A stretch of 64,000 nucleotides of DNA from Psychrobacter sp. TAE2020 (GCF_018919485.1 NZ_JAHLMU010000001.1:1496893-1560892), one strand, 5' to 3'; counted from the stretch's first letter, positions 8,424-19,309 are shown. Translations and numbers: made by a program. Notes: generated from the sequence alone by a model not told the origin.

Positions 8424-8801
8424 CTAGTTTAGCTGGTTCATATCCTTGTCTATCAGAGTAGAGTGGTCAATTTTAAATATTGGATACACATCAATAATAG
8501 TCAGTCTTTTAGCGTATAAATCCTGATAATTTAGATATTCTATAATGATCTGATTCTCATATATCATAACCCTCATCGCTCCTTCTTCATATATCTTAAA
8601 TATTAATGCTTCATCTTGATATATATAAGCAGATATTGAGTTCTGAATATCACTGATAGAAAAAACCATTTTTTTATTTTGTGTATCAATTAATGTGGAT
8701 TGTAGCAAACCATCATTATCTATATGACTCTCGCATCCAAACATCTCCATAAAATCTACATCTTTAGGATAAAAGAACGACATTTTCTTTCCTATGATCA
8801 A
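8424..8801 (-). CDS. Hypothetical protein
   Basis: This 125-aa protein is not recognised. It is acidic and Ile/Tyr/Asp-rich, with no membrane segment or signal peptide. The pattern of short hydrophobic strands suggests a small all-beta or alpha-beta fold. The coding sequence is AT-rich like the adjacent 7496 gene. The start ATG at 8801 has only a weak ribosome binding site; a second ATG six codons in (MSFFYPKD) is an alternative start with GGAAAGAAA before it. Confidence 0.55.
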   Translation of the reverse strand: MIIGKKMSFFYPKDVDFMEMFGCESHIDNDGLLQSTLIDTQNKKMVFSISDIQNSISAYIYQDEALIFKIYEEGAMRVMIYENQIIIEYLNYQDLYAKRLTIIDVYPIFKIDHSTLIDKDMNQLN

Positions 8802-9046
8802 AGTCTCTAGTCAATTAATTTCGTACAATTTAGGATGATAGACGAAAGAGTGCTAATTATATAGCCAATGCTTCGCTACCTATATGGCAAACGGAACATG
8901 TTCAACATAAATTAGATTATGATAAATAACCTTGAATAAAAGAAGTCAGTTTACCTTAGCCCCATTTAGGTATACTTTTTGAAAAATAAAAATTACTTTT
9001 ACAGATACAATAGAGACTTACTCTCCAAACCTTATAAGACATTGTT

Positions 9047-9766
9047 ATGAAAAAACCTGTTCTTATCATCGGAAATAAAAACTACTCATCATGGTCGCTA
9101 CGTGCTTGGTTGCTATTAAAAGCCTTTGACGTTGATTTTGAAGAGCAGTTTATTGATTTGCTTGATCCATTAGCAGCGTCTGTGCTTCAAGCGAATTCAC
9201 CAACAAGTAAAGTGCCCGTTTTGCTACAAGATAACGGTGACAGCGACACCATCAAAGTTTGGGACAGCTTAGCCATTGCCATTTATACCAATGATTATCT
9301 AACTAAAACGGATATTTGGTCAGGTCATAATAGTTTTGAAACTGATAACGAAACTGATAATGAGACAAAGCAGCCATATCCAAATCTCAAAACAGATAGA
9401 GCATACTGCCAAAGTATCGTAGCAGAAATGCATTCCGGCTTTATGGGCATTCGTAGTGATATGCCTATGAATGTCATAGAAAAATTGTGTATTGAACCGA
9501 CTGCTGCCTGTTTAAACGACATTGCACGCATTGAATGTATTTTTGCAGAGTGTCTAGCAAACAGACCCGTAGACAGCTATTTATTCGGGGGTTTTACAGT
9601 TGCTGATGCGTTCTTTGCTCCTATTGTCCTCAGACTACAAACCTATGCGCAAGCATCAGAAATAGAGCTAAAATTAATCACAAAGCAATACTGCCAAACT
9701 ATGTTACGTAACCCGCATATCCAAGCATGGCAGGAAGCAGCACGACAGGAGCACCCTAAAAACTAA
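9047..9766 (+). CDS. Glutathione S-transferase family protein
   Basis: The 239-aa protein has a thioredoxin-fold N-terminal GST domain (NKNYSSWSLRAWLLLKAF near residues 10-27; the Ser before Leu-Arg is the likely glutathione-activating residue) and an all-alpha C-terminal domain with FGGFTVADAFFAPIV, the N-capping motif of GSTs. Members conjugate or reduce substrates with glutathione in the cytoplasm; the substrate here is unknown. A short Thr/Asn/Asp insertion (DNETDNETK) lies near residue 104. It converges on prfC, with a bidirectional terminator between them. Confidence 0.88.
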   Translation: MKKPVLIIGNKNYSSWSLRAWLLLKAFDVDFEEQFIDLLDPLAASVLQANSPTSKVPVLLQDNGDSDTIKVWDSLAIAIYTNDYLTKTDIWSGHNSFETDNETDNETKQPYPNLKTDRAYCQSIVAEMHSGFMGIRSDMPMNVIEKLCIEPTAACLNDIARIECIFAECLANRPVDSYLFGGFTVADAFFAPIVLRLQTYAQASEIELKLITKQYCQTMLRNPHIQAWQEAARQEHPKN

Positions 9767-9837
9767 CTCTGATTGATTGATAACTTCTTTTATAAAAGTT
9801 AAAACTATTAACGTCCTAAAGCAATGATTTAAACCCG

Positions 9838-9868
9838 TAAAAAAGACACGATAAACGTGTCTTTTTTT
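9838..9868. terminator. Bidirectional terminator (GST / prfC)
   Basis: GACACG pairs with CGTGTC around ATAAA. The stem is flanked by an A-run and a T-run, so it can serve both converging genes. Confidence 0.85.
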
Positions 9869-9888
9869 ATACTGATCATTACTAAATA

Positions 9889-11496
9889 TTAGTGCTCACG
9901 AGTATTACTAAAAGTCACTTCTGGATAGCGCTCTTGCATCAGCTGTAGGTTCACTCTTGAAGGCGCTAAGTAAGTCAAATACCCACCGCCATCGATAGAC
10001 AATTGATCATGAGCTTTGCGTTTGAATTTCGCTAATGCCACTTCATCATCACAATGAATCCAACGTACCGTAGCAATAGACACTGACTCAAAAGTACATT
10101 GTACTTTGTACTCTTCTTTTAGTCGGTGAGCTACTACTTCGAACTGTAGTACCCCAACTGCACCTAAGACTAAATCGTTATTGATCTGTGGCATAAATAC
10201 TTGGGTAGCGCCCTCCTCGCTCAACTGCTGCAAGCCTTTTTGTAGGGCTTTTGACTTCAGTGGATCACGTAAGACCACTCGACGAAAAAGCTCAGGAGCA
10301 AAATGTGGAATACCGGTAAAGTTCAGCTCTTCCCCTTCAGTAAAGCTGTCACCGATAGAGATAGTACCGTGATTATGCAGACCAATAATATCACCAGGAT
10401 AAGCCTCTTCTAAAGCCTCACGATCACCAGCCAAAAAAGTTAGAGCATCGGCAATACGTACGCTTTTATTTAGACGCACATGCTGTAGTTTCATACCTTT
10501 TTCGTATTTACCTGAGCAAACACGTAAAAACGCTATACGGTCACGATGACGAGGGTCCATATTGGCCTGAATCTTAAACACAAAGCCGGTAAATGCCGTT
10601 TCAGTAGCCTTAACTTCACGCTCCTCAGTGGGATGCGCTTTTGGTGGCGGCGCATATTTAACTAAGGTATCAAGTACCATATTGACCCCGAAGTTACCTA
10701 AGGCCGTACCGAACAACACTGGCGTCATCTCACCCGCTAAGAACGCCTCGACACTGAAATCTTCTAGCGCCATTTGTACTAGCTCTAACGACTCTTCAAA
10801 CGAGGCAAACATCAATGCCCCTAAGCGCTCGCGAATGTCAGGATAGTCATAACCATCACGAGTCTGCGCTACGGTGAGATCACCGCCATGGCCTTTTTCA
10901 TAAAGGTAGGTTTTGTTTTCCGTTAAATGATAAACCCCAATGAAGTCTTGTCCCATACCTATAGGCCAAGTAAGTGGAATACATTTAATCTTCAATACTG
11001 ATTCAATCTCACTTAATAGCTCAAGGGGCTCACGAATCTGTCGATCCAGCTTATTGACGAAGGAGATGATAGGCGTATCACGCATCCGACACACTTCCAT
11101 CAATTTAATCGTTCGTTCTTCAACACCTTTTGCCCCATCGACCATCATCAATGCACTATCGACGGCAGTTAGAGTACGATAAGTATCTTCACTGAAATCG
11201 GCGTGACCGGGCGTATCTAGCAGGTTAACCATACTATCTTGATAAGGGAACTGCATCACTGAGGTAGTGATAGAGATACCACGCTCTTGCTCCATACTCA
11301 TCCAGTCAGAAGTCGCATGACGGTCAGTCTTACGACCTTTGACTTCGCCTGCCACCTGAATAGCTTGACCCCATAATAGGAGCTTTTCGGTCATCGTGGT
11401 CTTACCAGCATCAGGATGCGAGATAATCGCAAAAGTACGGCGTTTAGCAACCTCGCGGGCAAGCTTAGCTGGAGAGATGTTATTGTCTGCGCTCAT
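9889..11496 (-). CDS. prfC: Peptide chain release factor 3
   Basis: RF3 is the translational GTPase that recycles RF1/RF2 from the ribosome after peptide release. The 535-aa protein begins its G domain with [18 protein letters not shown] (P-loop near residue 28), followed by DTPGHADF and FVNKLDR. The EF-Tu-like second domain and the RF3 C-terminal domain ([16 protein letters not shown]) follow. The length is close to the E. coli protein. It is a single gene, convergent with the GST. Confidence 0.97.
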   Translation of the reverse strand: MSADNNISPAKLAREVAKRRTFAIISHPDAGKTTMTEKLLLWGQAIQVAGEVKGRKTDRHATSDWMSMEQERGISITTSVMQFPYQDSMVNLLDTPGHADFSEDTYRTLTAVDSALMMVDGAKGVEERTIKLMEVCRMRDTPIISFVNKLDRQIREPLELLSEIESVLKIKCIPLTWPIGMGQDFIGVYHLTENKTYLYEKGHGGDLTVAQTRDGYDYPDIRERLGALMFASFEESLELVQMALEDFSVEAFLAGEMTPVLFGTALGNFGVNMVLDTLVKYAPPPKAHPTEEREVKATETAFTGFVFKIQANMDPRHRDRIAFLRVCSGKYEKGMKLQHVRLNKSVRIADALTFLAGDREALEEAYPGDIIGLHNHGTISIGDSFTEGEELNFTGIPHFAPELFRRVVLRDPLKSKALQKGLQQLSEEGATQVFMPQINNDLVLGAVGVLQFEVVAHRLKEEYKVQCTFESVSIATVRWIHCDDEVALAKFKRKAHDQLSIDGGGYLTYLAPSRVNLQLMQERYPEVTFSNTREH

Positions 11497-11980
11497 AATC
11501 GGTAACTTATGGTTAAATTTCGGAAGGAAATAGCAATATTTAATAAAGGGTTTAATAATAAATAGGATAGATTTTAGTGGGCGTATTGTAGCGGATTTAT
11601 GCTTAACATGCTATTTTTGCCAACTATCTTAATGGTTCTAGTAGCCACACAACCTTATCAATATAAGACCAAAAAACCTTACCTTCAAGGCTCTATAAAG
11701 TTAGTATTTGATACCTTTACATGGGGATTTTTGAGCTTATCCTAATAGTGGTAGCACTTGCATATAAAGCTTGGCTGATTATTTTTTTGCGATTATCAAA
11801 GATTTATTCTACAGCACACTTACAAATTAGTAGCTTAGAGTTACCACGCCTACATAGTGTGATGACCAGGGTTTGCTATTCTTAGCAATGTATTCTACTG
11901 TTATTCATTAAACGCAGATAATATATTAAGTTTTAACTAAAGCCTATTTACAACAATAAACTCATATAAAAGGACATATC
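11497..11980. other. Divergent spacer prfC / ohr
   Basis: This 484-base AT-rich region holds the 5' regions of two divergent genes. I see no ORF, strong hairpin or recognisable operator; an OhrR-type site might be expected but I could not identify one. Confidence 0.3.
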
Positions 11981-12394
11981 ATGAAAACATTATATTCTAC
12001 CAAAGGAACGGTTACTGGTGGTCGTACAGGTAAAGCTAGTCTGCAAGACAGTGATCTGACTATCAATATGGTCGCACCAGGATCTGGTAAAGAGGGCAAT
12101 AATCCAGAGCAACTATTTGCAATGGGTTATGCCGCTTGTTTTGATGGAGCGCTTGCAGCTGTTAAAGGCATGGAAAAAGCTAAATTTGATTCTACCACTG
12201 AAGTTTCAGTAGATTTACTACAAGGTGAAGGCCACGACTATCAATTGGCGGTAAAAATTCATGTTAGCGCTGAAAACACAGAGCTATCAGCGGAAGAGTT
12301 CCAAAAACTAGTCGAAAAAGCCAATGAGGTCTGCCCATATTCTAAAGCTACCCATGGTAATATCGATAGCGAAGTCACTTCTGAAGTGAAGTAA
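11981..12394 (+). CDS. ohr: Organic hydroperoxide resistance protein (Ohr/OsmC family)
   Basis: Ohr is a cytoplasmic dithiol peroxidase that reduces organic hydroperoxides. The 137-aa length fits the family. Both redox cysteines are visible: GYAACFDGAL (about residue 53) and EVCPYSKATHGN (about residue 119). The Ohr subgroup signature NPEQLFAMGYAACF supports Ohr over OsmC. The gene has a strong Shine-Dalgarno (AAAAGGACATATC before ATG) and its own terminator. No OhrR regulator gene is adjacent. Confidence 0.92.
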   Translation: MKTLYSTKGTVTGGRTGKASLQDSDLTINMVAPGSGKEGNNPEQLFAMGYAACFDGALAAVKGMEKAKFDSTTEVSVDLLQGEGHDYQLAVKIHVSAENTELSAEEFQKLVEKANEVCPYSKATHGNIDSEVTSEVK

Positions 12395-12465
12395 TCGTCC
12401 TCATTTATAACCCGTTAATAGCATCATAGAACTATAAAAGTATTAACATAACTGTTATATTTAAT

Positions 12466-12499
12466 AAAAGAATCCAGTCAGCACTGGGTTCTTTTTTTA
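12466..12499 (+). terminator. Terminator of ohr
   Basis: AGAATCCAGT pairs with ACTGGGTTCT (one G-T wobble) around a three-base loop, followed by a T-run. Confidence 0.85.
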
Positions 12500-12644
12500 T
12501 GGGCATATCTTTTATAGTTGCAGCTGCTTAATAGACACATCGTAACTATTGAGAAGTTCGGCAACTACTGATTTTATGGTTATAATAGAGACATCTTTTT
12601 ATCTGATACTTAATCTATCTGATACCTAATAATAAGTGACCTTT

Positions 12645-15600
12645 ATGACTGAGCACACGACTGACAAAATGGACGACCGCAACCACAACTCACATCAAGC
12701 GCTCGATCCTAAAGCCTTGCCAAACTTTGATAGTATGCCCAATGTAGCGACTATGTCTACTAGTCACGTGGATAAAAATCAACCGCCTTTTATCTTAGTA
12801 GATGGCTCTTATTATCTGTTTCGTACTTATCATGCCTTGCCAAAAACTATGCAAACCTCGCAAGGACTGATCACTAATGCGATCCGTGGCACCCTTAATG
12901 CCCTGCTAAAGCTGATGCGCCGTTATCACCCGACCCATATGGCGGTCTGCTTCGATACTAAGTCGCCGACTTTTCGCCATCATATGTCTGCTGATTACAA
13001 GGCTGCTCGTCCCCCCATCGATATAGAGTTAGTAGAACAGATTCCTTATATCCATCGTTTAGTGACGGCATTAGGCTTGCCGCTGTTACGCATTGAAGGC
13101 GCAGAAGCTGACGATATCATCGGTACTCTTGCTCATCGTGCGGTGCAACAAGGTCATCATGTGGTGATCTCTACTGGCGACAAAGATATGATGCAATTGG
13201 TCAATGACTGCGTCATATTGGAAGACAGCTTTACAGGTAAAGTGACCGACACCCAAGCGGTCATCGAAAAATTCGGTATCAAGCCTAGTCAAATGATTGA
13301 TTTTTTAACCTTAATGGGTGATGCCTCTGATGGTATTAAAGGCGTCCCTGGCATCGGTAAAAAGACTGCCAAAGATTTACTAGTTGAATATGGTAATATT
13401 GACAATATGTTAAAGCATATTGGTTTTATCAAAGGTCGCGGTGCAAAAGGTTTGATTGAGAACGCCGATGATATTCCTTTCAATGCAAAACTGGCTACTA
13501 TCGTCACTGACTTAGATATTGGTCAAGACTGGAACGATTTAAAGATAAATACTGACCCTTCAGCTCATATCGATGAATTACGTGAGCTCTACCATGAGCT
13601 TGAGTTTAGAAACGAGCTAGCCTCTCTCGATCATCCAAACCATCCCGCCAACGCTAATGAGCATGGCTCGCAAAGTGTAGCAGACAGTCAAGCCAACGCT
13701 GAATCACAAGCGCAAGTTGCCAAAGCAATGCAATCGATACAGATTGATAATGTTAAAAACAGTGGTAGCCAAGATAAAGCTTGGCATACTATTTTAGACA
13801 TGCCAGCTTTTGACAGCTTAGTAGCACAATTAGAAGCTGCACCGCACTTCGTTATCGATACTGAGACTACCAGTGTCTATTGGCGTAAAGCGCAAATCGT
13901 TGGCTTATCTTTTGCCATGCGAGCGCATGAAGCCTACTATATCCCGCTCACGCATAGCTTAGAGGGTGATGAATTAATAGCAAAACAGCTTGATCGTGAT
14001 ACAGTATTAGCCCGCCTAAAACCTATCTTAGAAAACGCTAACATTGGCAAAATTGGTCAGCATCTCAAGTATGACGCCCATATTTTAAGTCATTACGATA
14101 TAGACTTAGTTGGCGAGATTCATCAAAGCAGTCATAAAGGTAGTGATAAAAACAACTGGGCAATGGACACTATGCTCGCCAGCTACGTCATCAATGCGGC
14201 GATTACTCGTCATGGTATGGATGACTTAGCCCGCTACTACCTACAGACTCAGACTATCAGTTATGAAGATGTAGCCGGCAAAGGTGCTAAGCAAGTAACC
14301 TTTGATCAAGTCGCTATCGATATAGCTAGTGATTATGCTTGTGAAGATGCTGATATTACTTACCAGCTATTTGAGGTGTTTAGTAACAAGTTAGCCGATG
14401 ACGCTAACAATACTAAACTACTGCATGAGTTAGAAATTCCAACTGCTGAGATCCTTTGCCAAATGGAAGCTGAAGGTATATTGATTAAGCGTCCTTTCTT
14501 AAATGAGCTCTCAAAGCGCTTTGATGAACAAATTATCGCTTTAGAGGCGCAAGCTTACCAAGTGGCTGATGCAGAGTTTAACTTAGGCTCACCTAAGCAG
14601 CTCGGCGAGATGTTGTTTGATAAGCTTGGCGTTAGTGGTGGTAAGAAGACTAAGTCAGGTCAGTACTCTACTGGCGAAGCCGTATTATCTAAAATTGACC
14701 ACCCCCTAGTCGATATTGTGTTGGAGTATCGCAGTCTATCGAAGCTAAAAAGCACTTATACCGATGCCCTCGATGCGGTTGCCGATAGCGAGACTGATCG
14801 CGTACATACTAGCTATCATCAAGCATTGACTAGTACGGGTAGACTGTCATCTACTGATCCCAATCTACAGAATATTCCTATTCGTACCGCAACTGGCCGC
14901 CTTATTCGCCAAGCCTTTATTGCACCCGAAGGCCGCGTCATATTGGCAGCGGATTACTCACAAATTGAGCTGCGCCTGATGGCTCATTTCTCCGGCGATG
15001 AGAATTTAACTCGTGCCTTTAATGAAGGTTTGGATATTCATACAGCTACTGCCGCTGAAGTATTAGGCAAAGCGATTGATGAGGTCACTGCTACTGAACG
15101 CCGCAATGCTAAGGCCATTAACTTTGGCCTACTGTATGGTATGAGTGCCTTTGGCCTCGCCAAGCAATTACAAATGAGCCGCGGTGAGGCGCAAGACTAT
15201 ATCGATATGTATTTCAACCGTTATCCTAGTATCAAAAAATATATGATAGATACCCGGGCTAGCGCTCATGAGCTAGGCTATATCGAAACTATATTAGGCC
15301 GCAAACTATACACCCCTGATATCCATCATAGTAACCGTATGGTTAAGCAAGGTGCCGAACGTGCCGCTATCAATGCCCCGTTACAAGGCTCAGCGGCTGA
15401 TCTAATCAAGCTGGCGATGATTGCGGTAGATAAAGTATTACCTAAAGCCAATGCTAAGATGTTATTACAAGTACACGATGAGCTAGTGTTCGAAGTCGAT
15501 GCTGATAAAGCTGATGAGATCAGCCAGCTAGTCAAAGATGCGATGCAAGAAGTGCTGGCAGTAACGGCGAAGGATAAGGGCTGGGATGTTGATTTTGCCG

Positions 15601-15653
15601 TGCCTCTATTGGTTGAGACTGATATTGGCGCTAATTGGGATGAGGCGCATTAA
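12645..15653 (+). CDS. polA: DNA polymerase I
   Basis: Pol I fills gaps and removes RNA primers in replication and repair. The protein, about 1002 aa, is longer than the E. coli one (928 aa), mainly through a Met/His-rich N-terminal extension and an Ala/Gln/Ser-rich linker near residue 335. Order of domains: 5'-nuclease (DGSYYLFRTYHAL onward, with AEADDIIGT), 3'-5' exonuclease (VIDTETTS, so the proofreading acidic pair is present), polymerase (motif A DYSQIELRLMAHF, motif B RRNAKAINFGLLYG, motif C QVHDELVFEV). An ATG at 12645 is preferred over the in-frame GTG at 12636. The gene is followed by a clear terminator. Confidence 0.97.
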   Translation: MTEHTTDKMDDRNHNSHQALDPKALPNFDSMPNVATMSTSHVDKNQPPFILVDGSYYLFRTYHALPKTMQTSQGLITNAIRGTLNALLKLMRRYHPTHMAVCFDTKSPTFRHHMSADYKAARPPIDIELVEQIPYIHRLVTALGLPLLRIEGAEADDIIGTLAHRAVQQGHHVVISTGDKDMMQLVNDCVILEDSFTGKVTDTQAVIEKFGIKPSQMIDFLTLMGDASDGIKGVPGIGKKTAKDLLVEYGNIDNMLKHIGFIKGRGAKGLIENADDIPFNAKLATIVTDLDIGQDWNDLKINTDPSAHIDELRELYHELEFRNELASLDHPNHPANANEHGSQSVADSQANAESQAQVAKAMQSIQIDNVKNSGSQDKAWHTILDMPAFDSLVAQLEAAPHFVIDTETTSVYWRKAQIVGLSFAMRAHEAYYIPLTHSLEGDELIAKQLDRDTVLARLKPILENANIGKIGQHLKYDAHILSHYDIDLVGEIHQSSHKGSDKNNWAMDTMLASYVINAAITRHGMDDLARYYLQTQTISYEDVAGKGAKQVTFDQVAIDIASDYACEDADITYQLFEVFSNKLADDANNTKLLHELEIPTAEILCQMEAEGILIKRPFLNELSKRFDEQIIALEAQAYQVADAEFNLGSPKQLGEMLFDKLGVSGGKKTKSGQYSTGEAVLSKIDHPLVDIVLEYRSLSKLKSTYTDALDAVADSETDRVHTSYHQALTSTGRLSSTDPNLQNIPIRTATGRLIRQAFIAPEGRVILAADYSQIELRLMAHFSGDENLTRAFNEGLDIHTATAAEVLGKAIDEVTATERRNAKAINFGLLYGMSAFGLAKQLQMSRGEAQDYIDMYFNRYPSIKKYMIDTRASAHELGYIETILGRKLYTPDIHHSNRMVKQGAERAAINAPLQGSAADLIKLAMIAVDKVLPKANAKMLLQVHDELVFEVDADKADEISQLVKDAMQEVLAVTAKDKGWDVDFAVPLLVETDIGANWDEAH

Positions 15654-16105
15654 AGATAGCCATAGCTAAAATAGACCTGTCAGCATAAAAACTGCTCATT
15701 CTATAAGTGGTTATACTGACTATAAGTAAAAGCCATCGTTATAATATATCGTCTTTAAGTTTTTTTATTAGCAATATTATTTAGCCATTAAAGTGAGTCT
15801 TCGGATTCACTTTTTTATTAGTTATTTTTATTGGTTAGACATCAAAAGCTAACGGTTTTTATTGAAAATAGCATTATAGCTGTGTTATTTATAGCTTTGT
15901 TATTTATAGAGTGTCAGAACAAAACAGCTAGTTAACTGTAGGTGTATTAGCCAGCTACTATTATTGCTACTACTGTAACTGCGTTAATAGTAAGCAATAT
16001 TTGCTTACTTATATCCCCTAATACGTAGCTATATAGGTATGATAATTTGCTATGCTGAAGGCAACCCCCTAATACTATTCAATCTTCAATAATAAGTAGA
16101 GAATT
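15654..16105. other. polA / SDR spacer
   Basis: The 452 bases hold the polA terminator at 15791-15816. The rest is AT-rich with no credible ORF; the SDR promoter must lie in its right part but is not obvious. Confidence 0.35.
15791..15816 (+). terminator. Terminator of polA
   Basis: AAGTGAGTC pairs with GATTCACTT (one wobble) around a TTCG tetraloop, followed by six T. Confidence 0.88.
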
Positions 16106-16894
16106 ATGAATATACTAATAACAGGTGCATCACGTGGTATCGGGTTAGCGACCGCTAAACGTCTAGCTGCCAAAGGCCATAGCGTTGGCTTATTCGATAT
16201 TGATACCGCTGAGCTTGAGCGTGCAGTTACCGATAAAGCCTTTAAAAAAGCCCTAAAAGCTAAGCGCATTGTACAGGGTCATCTCGATGTGACTGATCCC
16301 GAGTCTTGGGATACGGCTATCGAGCATATGGTTGATAATCTTGGCGGTATAGATACGCTGATTAATAACGCTGGCGTGCTAGTTAGCGGTACCTTGCCAA
16401 GCACTAATTTGGATAAACAGCTGTCATTAATCGATATTAACTGTAAAGGAGTATTGATCGGCTGTCATAAACTAGCGCCACATTTAGCCGATAGCAAACA
16501 AGGTAAGATCATCAATCTATCTTCGGCTTCTGCTATCTATGGTCAGTCTGAAGTTGCCCCTTATGCCGCCAGTAAGTTCTTTGTGCGCGGTCTCACTGAA
16601 GGGCTAAATATTGAATATGCTGAGCTGGGTATCAAGGTGATCGATGTGATGCCTTTATGGGTTAAGTCTGATATGACTAAAGACATTAGCGTGACTAGTA
16701 TCGATCGTCTAGGCATTAACTTAACTGTAGAAGATGTGGCAAAAAAGCTGGCTAAACTGAGTACTTGTGCGAATCGCAAACTGAAAGCTACCCATTACCC
16801 TATCGGCTTGCCAGCTAAGCTATTACAAAAGGCCTCACAAGTGGCACCAGACCCAATCATGCGCTTTGTTAACAGTAGAATCGGTACTAAGTAA
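16106..16894 (+). CDS. Short-chain dehydrogenase/reductase
   Basis: This 262-aa classical SDR has the nucleotide-binding TGASRGIGLA near residue 6, NNAG near residue 88, the catalytic Ser in LSSASA, and YAASK near residue 154. An Asp at the end of the second beta strand (LFDID) suggests NAD over NADP. SDRs act on alcohols or carbonyls; the substrate cannot be read from the sequence. It is a single gene between polA and a small acidic protein gene, with its own terminator. A ribosome binding site (AGAGAATT) precedes ATG. Confidence 0.88.
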   Translation: MNILITGASRGIGLATAKRLAAKGHSVGLFDIDTAELERAVTDKAFKKALKAKRIVQGHLDVTDPESWDTAIEHMVDNLGGIDTLINNAGVLVSGTLPSTNLDKQLSLIDINCKGVLIGCHKLAPHLADSKQGKIINLSSASAIYGQSEVAPYAASKFFVRGLTEGLNIEYAELGIKVIDVMPLWVKSDMTKDISVTSIDRLGINLTVEDVAKKLAKLSTCANRKLKATHYPIGLPAKLLQKASQVAPDPIMRFVNSRIGTK

Positions 16895-16926
16895 GTCTTT
16901 AGCTTACAATAAATTTATATTAAACA

Positions 16927-16961
16927 GGCGGCTATCAAACATTGGTAGCCGTTTTTCTTTT
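16927..16961 (+). terminator. Terminator of the SDR gene
   Basis: CGGCTATC pairs with GGTAGCCG (one wobble), followed by a T-rich tract. Confidence 0.8.
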
Positions 16962-17133
16962 TAAAATTATGATTAAAAATAATAGCTACCTTACATTTTT
17001 TGCACATCTTTTCACAGCTTACTACTAGCAGTGACTGTTTTTACGTTGCACACTAGCAAACAAGTTATTACCACTATGAAAAAACTGCTAACAATAGGCT
17101 ATAAAAAATCAGCTGACTAATAAGGAATTACTT

Positions 17134-17475
17134 ATGGATAACTCAAAGCAACCTCTTCCTGATGAGATGAGTGAAATCGCCAGTCACAAAAGTAGCGATA
17201 TGGATCGTGATGATCAACTAGTCGATTTAGACGATAACATGCTGCATACTATTGATAATGACGAAATGATTGATGACAGTACTGGTTTTGATAACACGCA
17301 AGCTGGTAGTGGTGCTACTCAAGGCCTGACTCCAATGCATCGACAGAATATTGACGAATCCACTATTGATAACTTATTAGTACAAGATAGTTTGGACGAC
17401 AGTGACTATCCTGATATTATCGATATCGCTGATAGAGAGGCCGCACAACGTAGCAACGATGATAGTGATTTGTAA
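17134..17475 (+). CDS. Small, highly acidic hypothetical protein
   Basis: The 113-aa protein has no domain I recognise. It is very rich in Asp and Ser, with a string of DD, DS and DN pairs, and lacks cysteine, tryptophan and hydrophobic segments long enough for a membrane. It is likely intrinsically disordered. A good Shine-Dalgarno (AAGGAATTACTT before ATG) and a dedicated terminator support it as a real gene. Similar acidic conserved hypothetical proteins are common in Moraxellaceae, but I assign no function. Confidence 0.7.
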   Translation: MDNSKQPLPDEMSEIASHKSSDMDRDDQLVDLDDNMLHTIDNDEMIDDSTGFDNTQAGSGATQGLTPMHRQNIDESTIDNLLVQDSLDDSDYPDIIDIADREAAQRSNDDSDL

Positions 17476-17550
17476 TTGCTAAAATGACACTAACTTAATT
17501 TTGCTGCTATTGCTATTATTAAAATAGCTACTGTTATTGTTATTAAAAAT

Positions 17551-17584
17551 AAAGCACGCCCCATATGATTGAGCGTGCTTTTTT
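17551..17584 (+). terminator. Terminator of the acidic protein gene
   Basis: AAGCACGC (17552-17559) pairs with GCGTGCTT (17573-17580), with T-run on the plus side. Confidence 0.88.
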
Positions 17585-18015
17585 ATGCCGTAGCGCATTT
17601 ATAGCTTAAATGGCTTAGACCAATCAAATGATTTGGTCTAATAATGAGTAAATTATAGCGTCATTATCTTCTTCCGCTTGATATGTTTAACTTAAGTCTC
17701 ATTGCTATAGTTATCAAGATAAAAGGCTTGAATGTTTACATTGTCATGGCATTTTACAAAGCAGCCTTTTTCTTCGGTATCCATCACTGCGGTAAATAAA
17801 GTAGGATTATATTTATTAAGAGGGAAGATAACTGTTAAAAGAGCAGAAAAAATGATCAAATCTAAGCTTTTTGCATTGCGCTCGTTATATTGTGGTTGCG
17901 CTGCTGTTGATCATTTCATCGATCAAAACCATTCTAATAAAGACACTTGCCAAAGCATAGATAAAAAAATACCGAACATAGTGTCCGGTATTTTAGCTAG
18001 CTTGGTTAATTTTAT
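17585..18015. other. Spacer with an uncertain small ORF
   Basis: The 430 bases before hemH contain a 95-codon plus-strand ORF (17732-18019) with a modest AAGG before its ATG, but no recognisable product and with the hemH terminator inside its 3' end. I regard it as unproven. Nothing else stands out. Confidence 0.3.
17963..17994 (-). terminator. Terminator of hemH
   Basis: On the minus strand TACCGGACA pairs with TGTTCGGTA (one mismatch), followed by seven T. It lies 20-50 bases after the hemH stop. A shorter T-run on the other side could make it work both ways. Confidence 0.8.
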
Positions 18016-19035
18016 CTAAGCCCAGCCCTCTAAGGTGCCTGCCCAGCCTTTGACTAACGGTGCCGACATCGCTTCTAATAAGTCTATGTGCGCCTCATCG
18101 AAGTTGAGTGCAGGAATATAGTGATATTCCTCGCCGCCCGCTTCAATGAAGTTCTCACGGTTTTCAATCGCTAATTCCTCTAAAGTCTCTAGACAATCCG
18201 CTGAGAACGCTGGACTGAGAATTTGCACGGACTTCACTCCAGACTTCGCCCACTCATCCAATATCACATCAGTATAAGGTTTGACCCACTCTTGCTTACC
18301 GAAGCGTGATTGGAAGCTGATAATCCACTCATCTTCGTTTAAGCCTAGCTCATGTGCTACTTGAGCAGCCGTACATTTACAGCGTCTAGGATACGGATCA
18401 CCTTTATCCATATAAGGCTGCGGAATACCATGAAAACTAAACATCAACTTTTCAGGCTTGCCATGTTTAGCTTGGAAGCGACGAATACTATCTGCTAAAG
18501 CCTTGATATAAAGAGGATGGGCAAAATAGTCTTTAACGATAGTGATATTAGGCAAATTACGCTGCTTAAGTGTCCACTTAGTTATTGCATCATAGACTGC
18601 ACCTGTTGAAGTTGCTGAATACTGTGGAAACATTGGTAGCATCACAAAGTGATCCACACCTTCGCTACGCAATTTATCCATGACTTCAGGTAGACCAGGG
18701 TTACCATAGCTCATCGCCGAATGTACAGACACTCGAAACGGAGCGGCATCTTTAACCAACCGCGGCTCTAACAGTGCCACTTGCTCATTTAATATTTTAC
18801 GCATTGGCGAATCACCATCCCAAATACTGGCATAAGCAGCGGCTACGCGCTTGGGACGGCTAGGCAATACAAACAGATTTAGGATAATCGCCCATAAAAA
18901 CTTTGGTAATTCAATCACGCGAGTATCTGACAAAAACTGACGCAAATAACGCCTTACAGCTGGCGCAGTGGGCTCATCAGGGGTACCAAGATTGATCAAT
19001 AAGACGGCAATACGTGGAGGCAATTGAGGTTTCAT
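18016..19035 (-). CDS. hemH: Ferrochelatase
   Basis: HemH inserts ferrous iron into protoporphyrin IX, the last step of heme synthesis. The 339-aa protein from ATG at 19035 starts [20 protein letters not shown], the usual beginning of the family. It keeps the active-site His in [10 protein letters not shown] and the acidic residues of [15 protein letters not shown] longer frame to 19167 adds 44 residues with no family support. The upstream region lacks a clear Shine-Dalgarno, so the start rests on homology. Oriented away from metX. Confidence 0.95.
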   Translation of the reverse strand: MKPQLPPRIAVLLINLGTPDEPTAPAVRRYLRQFLSDTRVIELPKFLWAIILNLFVLPSRPKRVAAAYASIWDGDSPMRKILNEQVALLEPRLVKDAAPFRVSVHSAMSYGNPGLPEVMDKLRSEGVDHFVMLPMFPQYSATSTGAVYDAITKWTLKQRNLPNITIVKDYFAHPLYIKALADSIRRFQAKHGKPEKLMFSFHGIPQPYMDKGDPYPRRCKCTAAQVAHELGLNEDEWIISFQSRFGKQEWVKPYTDVILDEWAKSGVKSVQILSPAFSADCLETLEELAIENRENFIEAGGEEYHYIPALNFDEAHIDLLEAMSAPLVKGWAGTLEGWA

Positions 19036-19309
19036 AAAGGCACATTTTATTAGAGGTAAAGGATTAACAATAAAAAAACTATCTTGATAAATTATAGTAG
19101 AAAACAGTCTAAGATAATGGTAATTAGTGTAGCATTTTATCGCTGGCAGCCGCAGGGTAAAAGCCAATAATTAACTATTAAAATATCCTGATAAATAAAC
19201 AGTTAACGCAGAGGTTGTACTCATTAGCGCATCGCCATACAATAGGCGAACCATCTTTTTTTAGTGCTTTACTTTTCTTTTATTGATAACTGTCGTCTGC
19301 GAGGTAGCT

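Noticed and set aside
17732-18019. 95-codon plus-strand ORF before hemH
   Set aside because: Only a modest AAGG before the ATG, no recognised family, and the hemH terminator lies inside its 3' end; probably spurious but not excluded.
19036-19167. 44-residue N-terminal extension of hemH
   Set aside because: Not matched by the family start [17 protein letters not shown]; composition suggests non-coding sequence.
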